A stretch of DNA of 37,366 nt from Candidatus Flavonifractor merdavium (GTDB lineage: Bacteria > Bacillota > Clostridia > Oscillospirales > Oscillospiraceae). Each line of letters opens with the position of its first letter. Within the stretch, counting starts at the first letter, position 1. The stretch spans positions 1-37,366 of the forward strand of contig DWXF01000052.1 of the NCBI GenBank assembly GCA_019119335.1. The letters are read 5' to 3'. Below, in pieces: positions 1 to 8,413 of this stretch. The position numbers and the translations under genes were made by a program. The notes beneath the pieces are model-generated. The model saw nothing but the letters and a program-made list of their open reading frames with translations. It did not search any database and was not told where the DNA came from.

Positions 1-1407
1 TCCATCGTGGTGACCAACTGCCGCAAGACGTTGGCCCAGGTCAAAGCGGAGACAAACGCCGACTATATCTTGAATGGTGGCATGTGGAACTCAGACGGCT
101 CTCCCTGCCGGGGGCTGAAGGTGGACGGCAATCTGTTGTCCGCCACCCCCTGGGGAGACCTGGCGGGCTATGGGTGGGACATTCCCCGCGATCTGGCCCA
201 GACCACAGACTGGCAGGGCTATGACAACTACATCGCCACATCTCCCCTGATTGTGGACGGCAAGCCGCTGGAGCACATCCCATATGATTCTGCCCAGGGC
301 GGGCGGCGGCCCAGGAGCGCCATGGGTGTGGTGGGGGACTCCCTGCTGCTGTACTGCTCCAGTGATGCCTTTACGCCGGAGCAGCTGCGGGACCAGCTGG
401 CGGACCGGGGATGCGGCTCCGCCATGATGCTGGACAGCGGCGGATCTACCCAGTGTGATTTTAAAGGTCAGACCATCCAGGCGGAACGCAAGGTTCACAA
501 CTGGCTCTGCGTCTGGGTAAAGAAAGAGGCGGCCCCGAAGCCGCCGGAAAGTGAGGAGCATATGGGAGTGTACAGAGTAATTCCGTCTGTGGGCCTGAAC
601 ATCCGTAGCGGCCCGGGGACAAGCTATGGTAAGGCGGGGGCCTATGCCTGCGGCACGGTGGTGGAGGTCCTGACCATCCAGGATGGCTGGGGGCAGACCG
701 CCAAGGGGTGGGTGTCTATGGACTACCTGGAGCCCGTAGAGGCTGTCCAGCGGGTTACGGATACCGGCATTGCCATCAAGGTGGACTACATCCCCAAGGG
801 GCGAAAGAACCGGCCCGGTGGAACCAATCCGGCCGATGGAGCCTCCATCCATGAGACGGGCAACTTTGCTGAAGGAGCGGACGCCGCCGCTCATGCCTCC
901 TGGCTCAAGGGCGATGATGCGGAGAAAAAACGCATCAGCTACCACTACACTGTGGACGATCACTCCATTGTCCAGCATCTGCCGGACAGTGAGACGGCCT
1001 ATCACGCTGGGGACGGCGCCGACGGCCCCGGCAACACCACCACGATCGGGATCGAGATCTGCGTTAACAAGGACGGCGACTTTGAGCGGGCCAAGGCCAA
1101 CGCAGCTTCTCTGGTACGCCTGCTGATGGCGGAGCACGGTTTCCCGCTGGACAAGGTGGTGCAGCACAATCATTGGGCCGGCAAGGACTGCCCCCAGACC
1201 ATCCGGGCCACCCCCGGCGGCTGGGAGGCTTTCCTGGACCTGTGCGACGGCTGTGATCCGGAGCAGACCAAACTGGAGGACGCCGTGGATACCCTGGCCG
1301 ACGCAGGTATACTGACCGCTGTGGACTACTGGAAGGGCGGCGCCTACTCCGCCAGTAACGTCCATGCATTGCTTAAGAGCATGGCCGCCTACGTGCGGAA
1401 CCAGTAG
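1..1407 (+). CDS. Phage endolysin, partial: phosphodiester glycosidase-like + SH3 + N-acetylmuramoyl-L-alanine amidase
   Basis: The reading frame is open at the left edge, so the N-terminus is missing; at least 468 codons are visible. Three modules can be seen. Bases 1 to about 525 encode a NAGPA/phosphodiester-glycosidase-like domain (motifs NGGMWNSDG and MMLDSGGSTQ). Bases about 570-740 encode a bacterial SH3 domain (LNIRSGPGTSYGK, then GWVSMDYLEP), expected to bind cell wall. Bases about 760-1230 encode an Amidase_2-type domain with likely zinc ligands in IHETGN and QHNHWAGKDCP. A helical tail of about 45 residues closes the protein. The amidase would cut the bond between muramic acid and L-alanine in peptidoglycan. 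The holin follows 11 bp downstream, so this is a lysis cassette. The amidase and SH3 calls are firm; the substrate of the glycosidase-like part is unknown. Confidence 0.88.
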   Translation, partial: SIVVTNCRKTLAQVKAETNADYILNGGMWNSDGSPCRGLKVDGNLLSATPWGDLAGYGWDIPRDLAQTTDWQGYDNYIATSPLIVDGKPLEHIPYDSAQGGRRPRSAMGVVGDSLLLYCSSDAFTPEQLRDQLADRGCGSAMMLDSGGSTQCDFKGQTIQAERKVHNWLCVWVKKEAAPKPPESEEHMGVYRVIPSVGLNIRSGPGTSYGKAGAYACGTVVEVLTIQDGWGQTAKGWVSMDYLEPVEAVQRVTDTGIAIKVDYIPKGRKNRPGGTNPADGASIHETGNFAEGADAAAHASWLKGDDAEKKRISYHYTVDDHSIVQHLPDSETAYHAGDGADGPGNTTTIGIEICVNKDGDFERAKANAASLVRLLMAEHGFPLDKVVQHNHWAGKDCPQTIRATPGGWEAFLDLCDGCDPEQTKLEDAVDTLADAGILTAVDYWKGGAYSASNVHALLKSMAAYVRNQ

Positions 1408-1418
1408 GAGGGATAGAT

Positions 1419-1898
1419 ATGGAACATATCAATACCTTCAAGGCGGCCCTTGCCGCCATCTGCGCGGCTCTCACCGCCCTGTGGGGCTGGTTTGGCTGGG
1501 TGGTGGTGGCCTGGGTCGTGTGCATGGTCATCGACTACGTTACCGGCTCCTGCGCCGCCCTACGGGCGGGGGAGTGGTCCAGCAAGAGCGCCCGGGACGG
1601 GATCTGGCACAAGCTGGGCAGCGTGGTGGCGGTCATCGTGGCCGCCATCCTGGACGTGGTGATCGGCCATCTGCTGGCCAATGTGCCCAGCGTGGAACTG
1701 CCCTTTACTTACACAGTGCTGTTATGTCCCCTGGTGGTGATTTGGTACATCCTCACCGAGGCGGGATCAATCATTGAGAATGCCGGCGCACTGGGCGCAC
1801 CGATTCCGGCCTGGTTGATAAAGATGATCTCTGTTCTGGAGTCCAAGGTGGATGAAGCGGGGGACAGCATTACGAGAGACAACGAAAATGGGCCGTAA
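1419..1898 (+). CDS. Phage holin, TcdE/Holin_4_1-like
   Basis: This is a 159-residue protein with an AGGAGGG ribosome binding site at 1406-1412. It has hydrophobic segments near residues 7-20, 23-43, 67-86 and 96-113 and a charged C-terminal tail. The motif VIDYVTGSCAALRAGEWSS resembles the VxDxxTG region of the Holin_4_1 (TcdE/UtxA-type) family. Holins assemble in the inner membrane and time the release of the endolysin encoded just upstream. The tight spacing to the endolysin gene supports co-transcription. No secretion signal is seen on the partial endolysin, which fits holin dependence, although its true N-terminus is outside the window. Confidence 0.85.
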   Translation: MEHINTFKAALAAICAALTALWGWFGWVVVAWVVCMVIDYVTGSCAALRAGEWSSKSARDGIWHKLGSVVAVIVAAILDVVIGHLLANVPSVELPFTYTVLLCPLVVIWYILTEAGSIIENAGALGAPIPAWLIKMISVLESKVDEAGDSITRDNENGP

Positions 1899-1987
1899 AC
1901 GAGGAACGGGTCACCACCCAGTCGGTGATTGCTGACCTCCTCACCAGCGTGGTGGGCTACCTGCTGACCCGATTTGAAATGCCATAA
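1898..1987 (+). pseudogene. Truncated coding remnant at the prophage end
   Basis: Right after the holin a frame reads NEERVTTQSVIADLLTSVVG and continues to LLTRFEMP and a TAA at 1985-1987. Back to the in-frame TGA at 1853-1855 there is no ATG, GTG or TTG before the GTG at 1925. The coding-like composition and lack of a start suggest the C-terminal fragment of a phage gene whose 5' part was lost. It could also be chance, because the stretch is short. Function is unknown. Confidence 0.3.
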
Positions 1988-2073
1988 AGGGTTAAACCTT
2001 TACCACCGCAACTTCCACCACTCAACAAACGGGAAGTAGCTTGATTTTACCTAAATACAGGTAAGTGAACTGT

Positions 2074-2124
2074 AAAAAGAAACCGCTGGACTCCTTGTCT
2101 CCCAAGGAATCCAGCGGTTTTTAC
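2074..2124. terminator. Bidirectional intrinsic terminator (tRNA-Gly / prophage end)
   Basis: An 18-bp stem with one mismatch (2080-2097 with 2103-2120) has a small loop. It has a T tract on the plus side at 2118-2122 and, on the minus side, the complement of AAAAA at 2074-2078. It lies directly after the CCA end of the minus-strand tRNA and can also stop plus-strand reading from the lysis genes. Confidence 0.8.
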
Positions 2125-2126
2125 TT

Positions 2127-2200
2127 TGGAGCAGGTAAAGGGAATCGAACCCTCATATTCAGCTTGGGAAGCTGACGTTCTACCACTGAACTATACCTGC
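2127..2200 (-). tRNA. tRNA-Gly (anticodon CCC)
   Basis: The minus strand folds into a full cloverleaf. The acceptor stem is GCAGGTA/TACCTGC with discriminator T and an encoded CCA (2127-2129). The D arm is GTTC-AGTGGTA-GAAC, the anticodon arm TCAGC-TTCCCAA-GCTGA and the T arm GAGGG-TTCGATT-CCCTT. Loop positions 34-36 read CCC, so the tRNA decodes GGG. U73 is normal for bacterial tRNA-Gly. The 3' end faces the prophage lysis genes, which fits use of this gene as a phage attachment site. Confidence 0.95.
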
Positions 2201-2220
2201 TTATGGTAGCTGACTAATAA

Positions 2221-2249
2221 AGTATATCATAGCGGTGGCTGTTTTGCAA
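2221..2249 (-). promoter_or_regulatory. Sigma-A promoter for tRNA-Gly
   Basis: On the minus strand TTGCAA (2244-2249) and TATACT (2221-2226) are separated by 17 bp. The -10 box lies about 20 bp before the first tRNA base. Confidence 0.75.
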
Positions 2250-2292
2250 GAGTTTTTTTGTCGTACGGATAAAATGTATCATGAGGAATCCC

Positions 2293-2321
2293 TTGCAAAA
2301 AAGGAGGAGACATGGTATTAT
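2293..2321 (+). promoter_or_regulatory. Sigma-A promoter for the TetR-family gene
   Basis: TTGCAA (2293-2298) and TATTAT (2316-2321) have a 17-bp spacer. A second possible -10, TATAAT, overlaps at 2319-2324 with a poorer 20-bp spacer. The start codon is about 45 bp downstream of the expected transcription start. Confidence 0.65.
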
Positions 2322-2371
2322 AATAACTAAACTGAGGGTTCGATTATTGAATTGGAAAGGCTGGAATTACG

Positions 2372-3007
2372 ATGAGCAAGAAGCAGGCGCTGACAGAATT
2401 TCATCGCGGCTCCATCCTGGCGGCTGCGGAGCGGCTGTTTGCGGAAAAGGGTACAGAAAAGACCACGATGGACGACATTGCCCGGGAAGCAGAGTACAGC
2501 AAAGCTACCCTGTATGTCTATTTCCAGAGCAAGGAAGAGATTATTAACGCCATTCTGCTCAGCGGCATCGTGCTGCTGAAACGGAAGCTGCATGAGGCCA
2601 TTGAGAGCCACAAGGACTGGTACCAGGCCTATGATGCGGTGTGCCGGGTGATCGTGCGTTTTTATGATGAAAATCCAACCGCCTATGACGCCGCCACAGG
2701 AGTGATGCCCTTGGCCCAGGCCTCTGAGGAAATGCAGAAGGGCCAGGCGGATATCCTCCGGGTAACAGGGGAGATCGATGAGGAGATGTCCGCCTTCCTG
2801 GTGCGGGGTATGGAGGAAGGCGTGGTGCGTACCAAGCTGCCGCCTATGGAGACCGTGCTGCTGTTTTGGTCGGCTTTGTCCGGAATTATTCATATGGCGG
2901 AGTATCGGGAAGATTTCCTGAAAAAGACGCTGGGCATCTCACGGGAAGAGTATTTGGTCCATGGCGCCCGCCTTCTGCTGGACGCTTTGGTAAAGACCGG
3001 ACAATAA
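2372..3007 (+). CDS. TetR/AcrR-family transcriptional regulator
   Basis: This 211-residue protein has a typical TetR N-terminal helix-turn-helix at residues about 10-56 (ILAAAERLFAEKG, then YSKATLYVYFQSKEEI). A mostly helical C-terminal ligand and dimer domain follows. Family members bind operator DNA as dimers and release it on binding a small molecule, often controlling efflux or stress genes. The start is the ATG after a weak GGAAAGG at 2354-2360. The gene stands alone between a tRNA and the convergent Clp ATPase, so neither ligand nor target can be inferred from context. Family call is firm; specificity is unknown. Confidence 0.9.
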   Translation: MSKKQALTEFHRGSILAAAERLFAEKGTEKTTMDDIAREAEYSKATLYVYFQSKEEIINAILLSGIVLLKRKLHEAIESHKDWYQAYDAVCRVIVRFYDENPTAYDAATGVMPLAQASEEMQKGQADILRVTGEIDEEMSAFLVRGMEEGVVRTKLPPMETVLLFWSALSGIIHMAEYREDFLKKTLGISREEYLVHGARLLLDALVKTGQ

Positions 3008-3016
3008 AGAAAAGAG

Positions 3017-3050
3017 AAGCGGCCGCCTTTTCAGGCGGCCGCTTTCTTTC
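3017..3050. terminator. Bidirectional intrinsic terminator between the TetR gene and the Clp gene
   Basis: A perfect 11-bp GC-rich stem (3017-3027 with 3034-3044) has the loop TTTTCA and is followed by TTTCTTTC. A T-rich run also follows on the minus strand. It sits between the convergent stops at 3007 and 3057. Confidence 0.85.
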
Positions 3051-3056
3051 TGCTGT

Positions 3057-5600
3057 TTATTCTGCGGTAATGACGGCGTGCTCCCCCTCTGCGGAGGCGT
3101 GAATTGCGGTAAGCGGATGGAGATAGCTGTCGATGAGCTTGGTGGCGATATCGTCCTCCAGGTCCTTTTGAATCTGGCGGCGCAGATTGCGGGCGCCGTA
3201 GGTCTGGGAATAGGACTGCTTGACCAGGTGGTCCAGCAACGCCTCGTCCCAGGTAAAGGCGATCCCTTTTTCTTTCAGGGTGTCCCGCAGCTCGCCCAGC
3301 ATGATACCGGCAATGGCCTTGAAGCTGTCCTCGGAGAGCTTGTTGAAATACACGATCTCGTCAACCCGGTTGATGAACTCCGGCCGCAGGAAAGACTCCA
3401 GCGCCTTCATGGCCCGCTCTTTACCCTGCTGGTCGGCTGTGCGGCCGAAGCCCACGGAGCCGGCGGAGGTACGGGCGTCGCTGCCCGCATTGGAGGTCAT
3501 GACGATCACGGTGTTCTCAAAGTTCACATTGCGGCCCTGGGCGTCGGTGATGTGGCCGTCGTCCAAAATCTGCAGCAGGATGTTGAGCACGTCGGGATGG
3601 GCCTTTTCGATCTCGTCGAACAGGATGACGCAGTAGGGCTTGCGGCGCACCTTTTCGGTAAGCTGCCCCGCCTCGTCATAGCCTACATAGCCCGGGGGAG
3701 AGCCGATGATCCGGGAAACGGCGAACTTCTCCATAAACTCCGACATATCCAGGCGGATCAGGGACTCAGGGGAGTGGAACATATCCATAGCCAGCCGCTT
3801 CACCAGCTCGGTCTTACCCACGCCGGTGGAGCCTACAAAGATGAAGGAAACCGGCTTGCGCTTGGAGGCGATGCCTACCCGGCCCCGGCGCACGGCGGCG
3901 GCCACGGCGTGGACTGCCTCGTCCTGTCCGATCAGGTGCTCCTTCAGCCGGTCCTCCAGATGGGCCAGCCGCTCATACTCGGCCTCCTGAATTTGGCTGG
4001 CGGGGATCTTGGTCCACAGCTCGATGACCTTGGCCAGGTGCTCCACCGTCAGGGGAGGGGCGCTCTGGGCATTCAGCTTGTTCAGCTCGTCCTGGAGCTG
4101 GATCTCCCGGCTCTTGATGGTGGCCAGCCGCTCATAGTCCCGGCTGCTGCCCTGGTCGGCCAGCAGCTTGTCCCGCTCCTGGGCGAGGTTGTCCAATTCC
4201 TTGCGGAAGGTGGCCTGCCGCCGCTCATTGGCGTCCAATGCCTCGGTGGTGGCGGGGTTGCCGGTGAGGGTGTCGTGCTCGGCAGTGAGTTTGCTCAGCT
4301 CCCGGCGCAGCTCGCTCTGCCGGCTCTCGTTGTTTTTCAGCGCGGTCTGACGCTTGTAGTCCCGGTCGTTGGCCTCTACCATCAGATTTTCCCGCTCCTG
4401 CCCCAGGCTGTCCAACTCCTTTTTCACCTCTACCTCACGGGCCAGAGCCTTGTTGTGGAGGTTGACGTCGGAGCAGGCCTCGTCGATCAGGTCGATGGCC
4501 TTGTCGGGGAGGAAACGGTCGGTGATGTACCGCTCGCTCATGGTCACCGCCAGGCGGCACATCTCGGAGGAGATGGAGACAAAGTGGTATTTCTCGTAGT
4601 AGGGGGCGATACCCTGCAGGATCTTCACGCTGTCCTCAATGGAGGGCTCCTCCACGATCACCGGCTGGAACCGGCGTTCCAGAGCGGAATCCTTCTCAAT
4701 GTATTTCCGGTACTCGGTGAGGGTGGTGGCGCCGATCACCTGGATCTCCCCCCGGCTGAGGGCGGGCTTGAGGATGTTGGCGGCGTTCATGGACCCCTCG
4801 GCGTCACCGGCGCCCACGATATTGTGGACCTCGTCGATGACCAGGATAATATTGCCCAGCTTCTTGATCTCCTCAATGAGCCCCTTCATCCGGCTTTCAA
4901 ACTGGCCCCGGAACTGGGTGCCTGCCACCAGGGCGGTCAGGTCCAGCAGATAGACCTCCTTATCCAGCAGCTTGTAGGGTACGTCCCGCTGGTAGATCTT
5001 CTGGGCCAGGCCCTCGGCAATGGCGGTCTTGCCCACGCCGGGCTCGTCGATGAGGCAAGGGTTGTTTTTCTGGCGGCGGTTGAGGATCTGAATGGTGCGC
5101 TGAATCTCCTCGTCCCGGCCGATGATCCGGTCCAGCTTGCCGTCGGCGGCCTTCTGGCTCAGAGAAATGCAGTAGTTCTCCAAGAACTTTCGTTTGGGGG
5201 GCTTGTCGCTCTTTTTTTCCTTGTCGCCCCGCTCCTGACGGGCGGAATCCCGCTCCGGGGGCTGGGCCTGGGGACTCTGGGCCGCGCCGAAAAGTTTGTT
5301 CAGGAAGGGGAAGGTGGCGGTTTTGCCCTCGTCCTCCTCATCCTGGTCCCCGTCCTCGTTGGGAACCAGACCTTCCATGCCTTCGGCGCCGCCAAAGGCA
5401 GACATCATCTCATTGGTCAGACCCTCCAGGTCCTCGTCGGTGATGCCCATTTTCTGCATCATATCTTCCACGGGCTTGATGCCCATTTCTTTGGCGCATT
5501 TCAGGCAAAGCCCCTCGCTTTTGGTGGTTCCGCCCTCCAGTTTCTGGATAAAAATAACGGCTACGTTTTTGTGGCATCTGGAACAGAGTGTAGGTTGCAT
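3057..5600 (-). CDS. ClpE-like AAA+ unfoldase (Clp ATP-binding subunit) with N-terminal zinc finger
   Basis: This 847-residue HSP100 ATPase feeds substrates to the ClpP protease. Cysteines 6, 9, 32 and 35 form a C4 zinc finger of ClpE/McsA type, and the double Clp_N domain of ClpC is absent. An acidic, charged linker follows. AAA module 1 has a Walker B at 254-258 (IDEVHN), and its Walker A at 185-192 reads DEPGVGKT, with Asp in place of the usual first Gly. The middle domain is enlarged and carries repeated coiled-coil units of UVR type ([24 protein letters not shown]). AAA module 2 has an intact Walker A (GSTGVGKT, from residue 590), a DEIEKAH Walker B and a normal C-terminal domain. B. subtilis ClpE is about 700 residues, so this one is long. 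The start follows AAAGGAG. No CtsR-type operator is obvious upstream. ClpC-like naming is possible; class I HSP100 is certain. Confidence 0.9.
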   Translation of the reverse strand: MQPTLCSRCHKNVAVIFIQKLEGGTTKSEGLCLKCAKEMGIKPVEDMMQKMGITDEDLEGLTNEMMSAFGGAEGMEGLVPNEDGDQDEEDEGKTATFPFLNKLFGAAQSPQAQPPERDSARQERGDKEKKSDKPPKRKFLENYCISLSQKAADGKLDRIIGRDEEIQRTIQILNRRQKNNPCLIDEPGVGKTAIAEGLAQKIYQRDVPYKLLDKEVYLLDLTALVAGTQFRGQFESRMKGLIEEIKKLGNIILVIDEVHNIVGAGDAEGSMNAANILKPALSRGEIQVIGATTLTEYRKYIEKDSALERRFQPVIVEEPSIEDSVKILQGIAPYYEKYHFVSISSEMCRLAVTMSERYITDRFLPDKAIDLIDEACSDVNLHNKALAREVEVKKELDSLGQERENLMVEANDRDYKRQTALKNNESRQSELRRELSKLTAEHDTLTGNPATTEALDANERRQATFRKELDNLAQERDKLLADQGSSRDYERLATIKSREIQLQDELNKLNAQSAPPLTVEHLAKVIELWTKIPASQIQEAEYERLAHLEDRLKEHLIGQDEAVHAVAAAVRRGRVGIASKRKPVSFIFVGSTGVGKTELVKRLAMDMFHSPESLIRLDMSEFMEKFAVSRIIGSPPGYVGYDEAGQLTEKVRRKPYCVILFDEIEKAHPDVLNILLQILDDGHITDAQGRNVNFENTVIVMTSNAGSDARTSAGSVGFGRTADQQGKERAMKALESFLRPEFINRVDEIVYFNKLSEDSFKAIAGIMLGELRDTLKEKGIAFTWDEALLDHLVKQSYSQTYGARNLRRQIQKDLEDDIATKLIDSYLHPLTAIHASAEGEHAVITAE

Positions 5601-5696
5601 GTGTGTCAGCTCCTTTTGGGGGACAAACTCCCCCGGAGGATTGATTCTAACCCGAAATTGTGAACTGGGTATGAATCCTTCCCGATTTCTGAAATA

Positions 5697-6416
5697 TTAT
5701 GACAGTCCGCTCAACAGCGCGGTGGGATCGGCGGACATGAAAAAGCGCAGCAGATAGGTGTGCTCCGCCGCTTCCCGGGGGAGGATTCCCCCAAAGAACT
5801 GGAGCAGCCAGACGGCGATAAACAGGATGATGCAGGCTTTGAGCAGACCGAACAGAGCGCCCAGGCTCTTGTTGAGGAAATGGAGACCGGGCAGCTTGGC
5901 CACCAGGTCCAGCCCATGGCTGACCAGTTTCCAGAGAATCAGGATAACCACAAAGCAGATCAGGAACAGAATAAGGTAGGCGGCTGACTGGGCAATGGCG
6001 GCGGCCACCTGGGCGGCGGCGCTGGCGGCCACCTCGGTCATGCCGTCCTCCACCGCCTGGTCCACGCGGTTAACCAGGGTCTCATAAAAGCCCATGTCCC
6101 GCAGGGCGTCCAGCACGTCCTGAAGGGGGAGCGAGTCGGGGGAGACCGCCTCTCCGTCGGAAGTGAGGTCGGTATGAAGCTGGCTGTCCTGAATTTGCTG
6201 GTTGAGTTGCTCCTCAATGGCTGCGGCGAACCGGGGCTCCAATGCGTCGGCCACCATGGGAGAGAGGGTGCGGGCCACGAAGCTGGAGCCCACAAAGGCC
6301 ACCACCACCGCCAGCAGACCGCACAGGGAGAGGATCAGCCCTCTGTGTGCGCCCAGAGCAGCGAAGAGGATCAAGATTGCCACAATGATCAAGTCAAAAA
6401 TGAGATAAGCTGTCAT
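5697..6416 (-). CDS. CvpA-family membrane protein
   Basis: This 239-residue protein begins with two hydrophobic helices (about residues 4-21 and 27-48). A polar insert of about 90 residues comes next, then two more helices (about 143-165 and 185-205). That layout matches CvpA/colicin V production proteins, which affect secretion or envelope organisation in ways not well defined. The polar insert is longer than in the shortest members. It is the last gene of the minus-strand run that starts with the methyltransferase at 11872 and lies 17 bp after the DUF5711-like gene. Confidence 0.75.
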   Translation of the reverse strand: MTAYLIFDLIIVAILILFAALGAHRGLILSLCGLLAVVVAFVGSSFVARTLSPMVADALEPRFAAAIEEQLNQQIQDSQLHTDLTSDGEAVSPDSLPLQDVLDALRDMGFYETLVNRVDQAVEDGMTEVAASAAAQVAAAIAQSAAYLILFLICFVVILILWKLVSHGLDLVAKLPGLHFLNKSLGALFGLLKACIILFIAVWLLQFFGGILPREAAEHTYLLRFFMSADPTALLSGLS

Positions 6417-6433
6417 GGAATACCTCCGAAAAA

Positions 6434-7624
6434 TCAGGGTACGTAAAGACGGGCGGTGGTACTGTCAATGAGCATGGCGCTGCCGTCGGACTGCTGGAGC
6501 ACGGTTTGCGCGCCCTGAGTGCCCTCCAGCGTGCTGTAAACCTCCAGGTCCTGGTTATAGATGTCCAGCCGGTCGGCGGTGAGCAAAGCGACATAGCGGC
6601 CGGCGGCAGAGAGGGAGAGTACCTGCTCCTCAATGGACAGAAGGGCCTGGGTTTCCCCGTCGGCGTTCACAACCCACAGTTCCGCGGATGTACCCGCCCG
6701 GAATTTGCCAAGCAGCAGTACTGCGGTTCCGTCCCCGTCCAGGGAAAAACCTTTGAGATAGAGATCGCCGTAATTGCAGCTGCCTGTTACCGTCCCATCG
6801 GGAGAGAGGATGGAGAGGGAAGTCTCGCCCAGTGCCCAGATGCCGCTGTTGTCCCAGCGCATGGCGAGGATCACGTCTCCGCCCACCGGACAGGTCCAGT
6901 CCGGCTCGGTCTCCTCCTCGGTACGGTTCAGCTGGTAGAAATCCACCCGGCTCTCGAAGGAGTTGTTGTTCAGTCCCAGGGTAAGCAGAGCCAGCGACTT
7001 GCTGTCTGGGGAGAGCACCGCGTCCATCACAAACCGGCTGGACAGATGGAGCTGGATCTGAGGGGAGAAGGTGTTGTCGTATACCGTGACAATGCCCTTG
7101 TATCCGCTCTCCTGGCTGACCACCACCAGCCAGCCCTGGCTGTTCATGGAGGCTGCCAGCAGCTGCTGCTCCTCCTCCAGAGACAGGGAAAAAGCCTCCG
7201 CCCGGTCCCGGTATACGAACAGGGACTGGCCTCCGGCGTCATAGACCAGAGCGGCGTTGCCCACGGTGTCCACCACGGGATTCTGGATAGATACCGTCTG
7301 GTCCAGACTGACCTGTTCGCTGCCGGAATAGAGACGGATATCTTTTCCGGAGCAGACCAGCAGCTCATGGTCCAATACCGCGAACTGGCTGGACTCTCCA
7401 CCCTCAAAAACAAAAGACTCACTCTGGCCGCTCTCACTGCGGTCCAGATTGCGATAGGTAAACCAGCGCTTGAGGGAGTCAAAATTCAATTTATCGTAGT
7501 TCACCACCAGCACCACGGCGCCGACCATCAGCGCCAGGGTGACCAGAAAGGCCAAAAAGCGGACGAACAGGTTGGGGCGCTTTTTGGCTGGCGGGGCCTT
7601 CCGGCCCGGGTTCATCTCGTCCAT
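6434..7624 (-). CDS. DUF5711-like membrane-anchored beta-propeller protein
   Basis: This 396-residue protein has a basic cytoplasmic N-terminus, one transmembrane helix at about residues 20-43 and a long extracellular part made of repeated beta-strand blades. Examples of blade sequence are LLVCSGKDIRLYSG, LAVVSQE-type strands and AAGRYVALLTADRLDIY. The segment LKRWFTYRNLDRSESGQSE is typical of the DUF5711 family as I remember it. The frame stays open further upstream, but the ATG at 7622-7624 has a good GAGGAG site, and the upstream extension would lie inside truA. Function is unknown; the fold suggests an extracellular binding or scaffold role. It lies between truA and cvpA in a likely operon. 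Confidence 0.75.
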   Translation of the reverse strand: MDEMNPGRKAPPAKKRPNLFVRFLAFLVTLALMVGAVVLVVNYDKLNFDSLKRWFTYRNLDRSESGQSESFVFEGGESSQFAVLDHELLVCSGKDIRLYSGSEQVSLDQTVSIQNPVVDTVGNAALVYDAGGQSLFVYRDRAEAFSLSLEEEQQLLAASMNSQGWLVVVSQESGYKGIVTVYDNTFSPQIQLHLSSRFVMDAVLSPDSKSLALLTLGLNNNSFESRVDFYQLNRTEEETEPDWTCPVGGDVILAMRWDNSGIWALGETSLSILSPDGTVTGSCNYGDLYLKGFSLDGDGTAVLLLGKFRAGTSAELWVVNADGETQALLSIEEQVLSLSAAGRYVALLTADRLDIYNQDLEVYSTLEGTQGAQTVLQQSDGSAMLIDSTTARLYVP

Positions 7625-7656
7625 TGTATGCTCCTCACCGGGAATTATGCGGAGGG

Positions 7657-8409
7657 TTACAGCACGTCCTCCTGGTACCACAGCCTGGTCATGTACAGCC
7701 CGCCGGGGGGGACGGTGGGTCCGGCGGCCGTGCGGTTGCGTCCCTCCAGAATGGCGGGCACATCGTCGGGGGAGAACTTCCCGTCGGCAGCGTAGACACA
7801 GGTGCCTACCATGGCTCGTACCATATTGTAGAGGAAACCGTCGGCGCATACCTTGCACTCAATCATATCCCCGCTGTGGGAAATCTCAAAGTAGTGTACC
7901 GTCCGCACCGTGGTGCGGGTTTCGGTGCCCACCGACCGGACGGCGGCAAAATCGTGGGTACCCACGAAATGAGAGGCTGCCCGCTGCATGACCTGCTCGT
8001 CCAGCCGCTTGGGGTAGAACCAGGCCCGGTCCACATAAAAGGCGTTGCGGATGTGGGAGTTGTAAATGCGGTAGGTGTACTCTTTTTTCAGGCAGGAGCC
8101 GATGGCGTTGAATTCCTCCGGCACTTCGGTGGCCTTCACCACCACAATGTCGTCCGGCAGACGGGTGTTCACCGCCAGGGGAAGCCGGTCGCAGGGGATC
8201 CGGGAGGAGGTGCGGAAGTTGGCCACGTAGGTCTCCGCGTGGACCCCCGCGTCGGTGCGGCCCGCCCCGGTACACTTGACCGGGTGCCCCACCACGGAGG
8301 CCAGGGCCTTTTCCAGGGTTTCCGCCACCGTGACGGCGTTTTTCTGTACCTGCCAGCCGTGGTAGGCGGTGCCCACATACATCAGTCTCAGCGCAATATT
8401 TCTCATCAT
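7657..8409 (-). CDS. truA: tRNA pseudouridine(38-40) synthase TruA
   Basis: TruA converts uridines 38-40 of the tRNA anticodon arm to pseudouridine. The 250-residue length is normal. The catalytic aspartate is D53 in GRTDAGVHA, preceded by YVGTAYHGWQ, a typical TruA start. The C-terminal half has FLYNMVRAMVG, the usual RNA-binding and core motif. It begins 4 bp after the ecfT stop and shares the GAGG ribosome site region; two ATGs in a row (8409 and 8406) are possible starts. The ecfA1-ecfA2-ecfT-truA order is widespread in Firmicutes. Confidence 0.95.
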   Translation of the reverse strand: MMRNIALRLMYVGTAYHGWQVQKNAVTVAETLEKALASVVGHPVKCTGAGRTDAGVHAETYVANFRTSSRIPCDRLPLAVNTRLPDDIVVVKATEVPEEFNAIGSCLKKEYTYRIYNSHIRNAFYVDRAWFYPKRLDEQVMQRAASHFVGTHDFAAVRSVGTETRTTVRTVHYFEISHSGDMIECKVCADGFLYNMVRAMVGTCVYAADGKFSPDDVPAILEGRNRTAAGPTVPPGGLYMTRLWYQEDVL

Positions 8410-8413
8410 GTCC

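Noticed and set aside
2058..2064. CAGGTAA resembling the tRNA-Gly 3' end as a phage att core
   Set aside because: Seven bases are too few for an attachment repeat; the true partner would be outside the window.
3078..5663. A long plus-strand open frame opposite the Clp gene
   Set aside because: It mirrors the third-position GC bias of the real minus-strand gene and contains no recognisable domain.
5601..5696. CtsR operator or strong promoter upstream of the Clp gene
   Set aside because: No direct heptad repeat and no well-spaced -35/-10 pair was found, only a short GGGGGA/TCCCCC hairpin near the ribosome site.
7625..7858. N-terminal extension of the DUF5711-like gene
   Set aside because: It would overlap truA, has Arg-rich shadow composition, and a good ribosome site precedes the ATG at 7622-7624.
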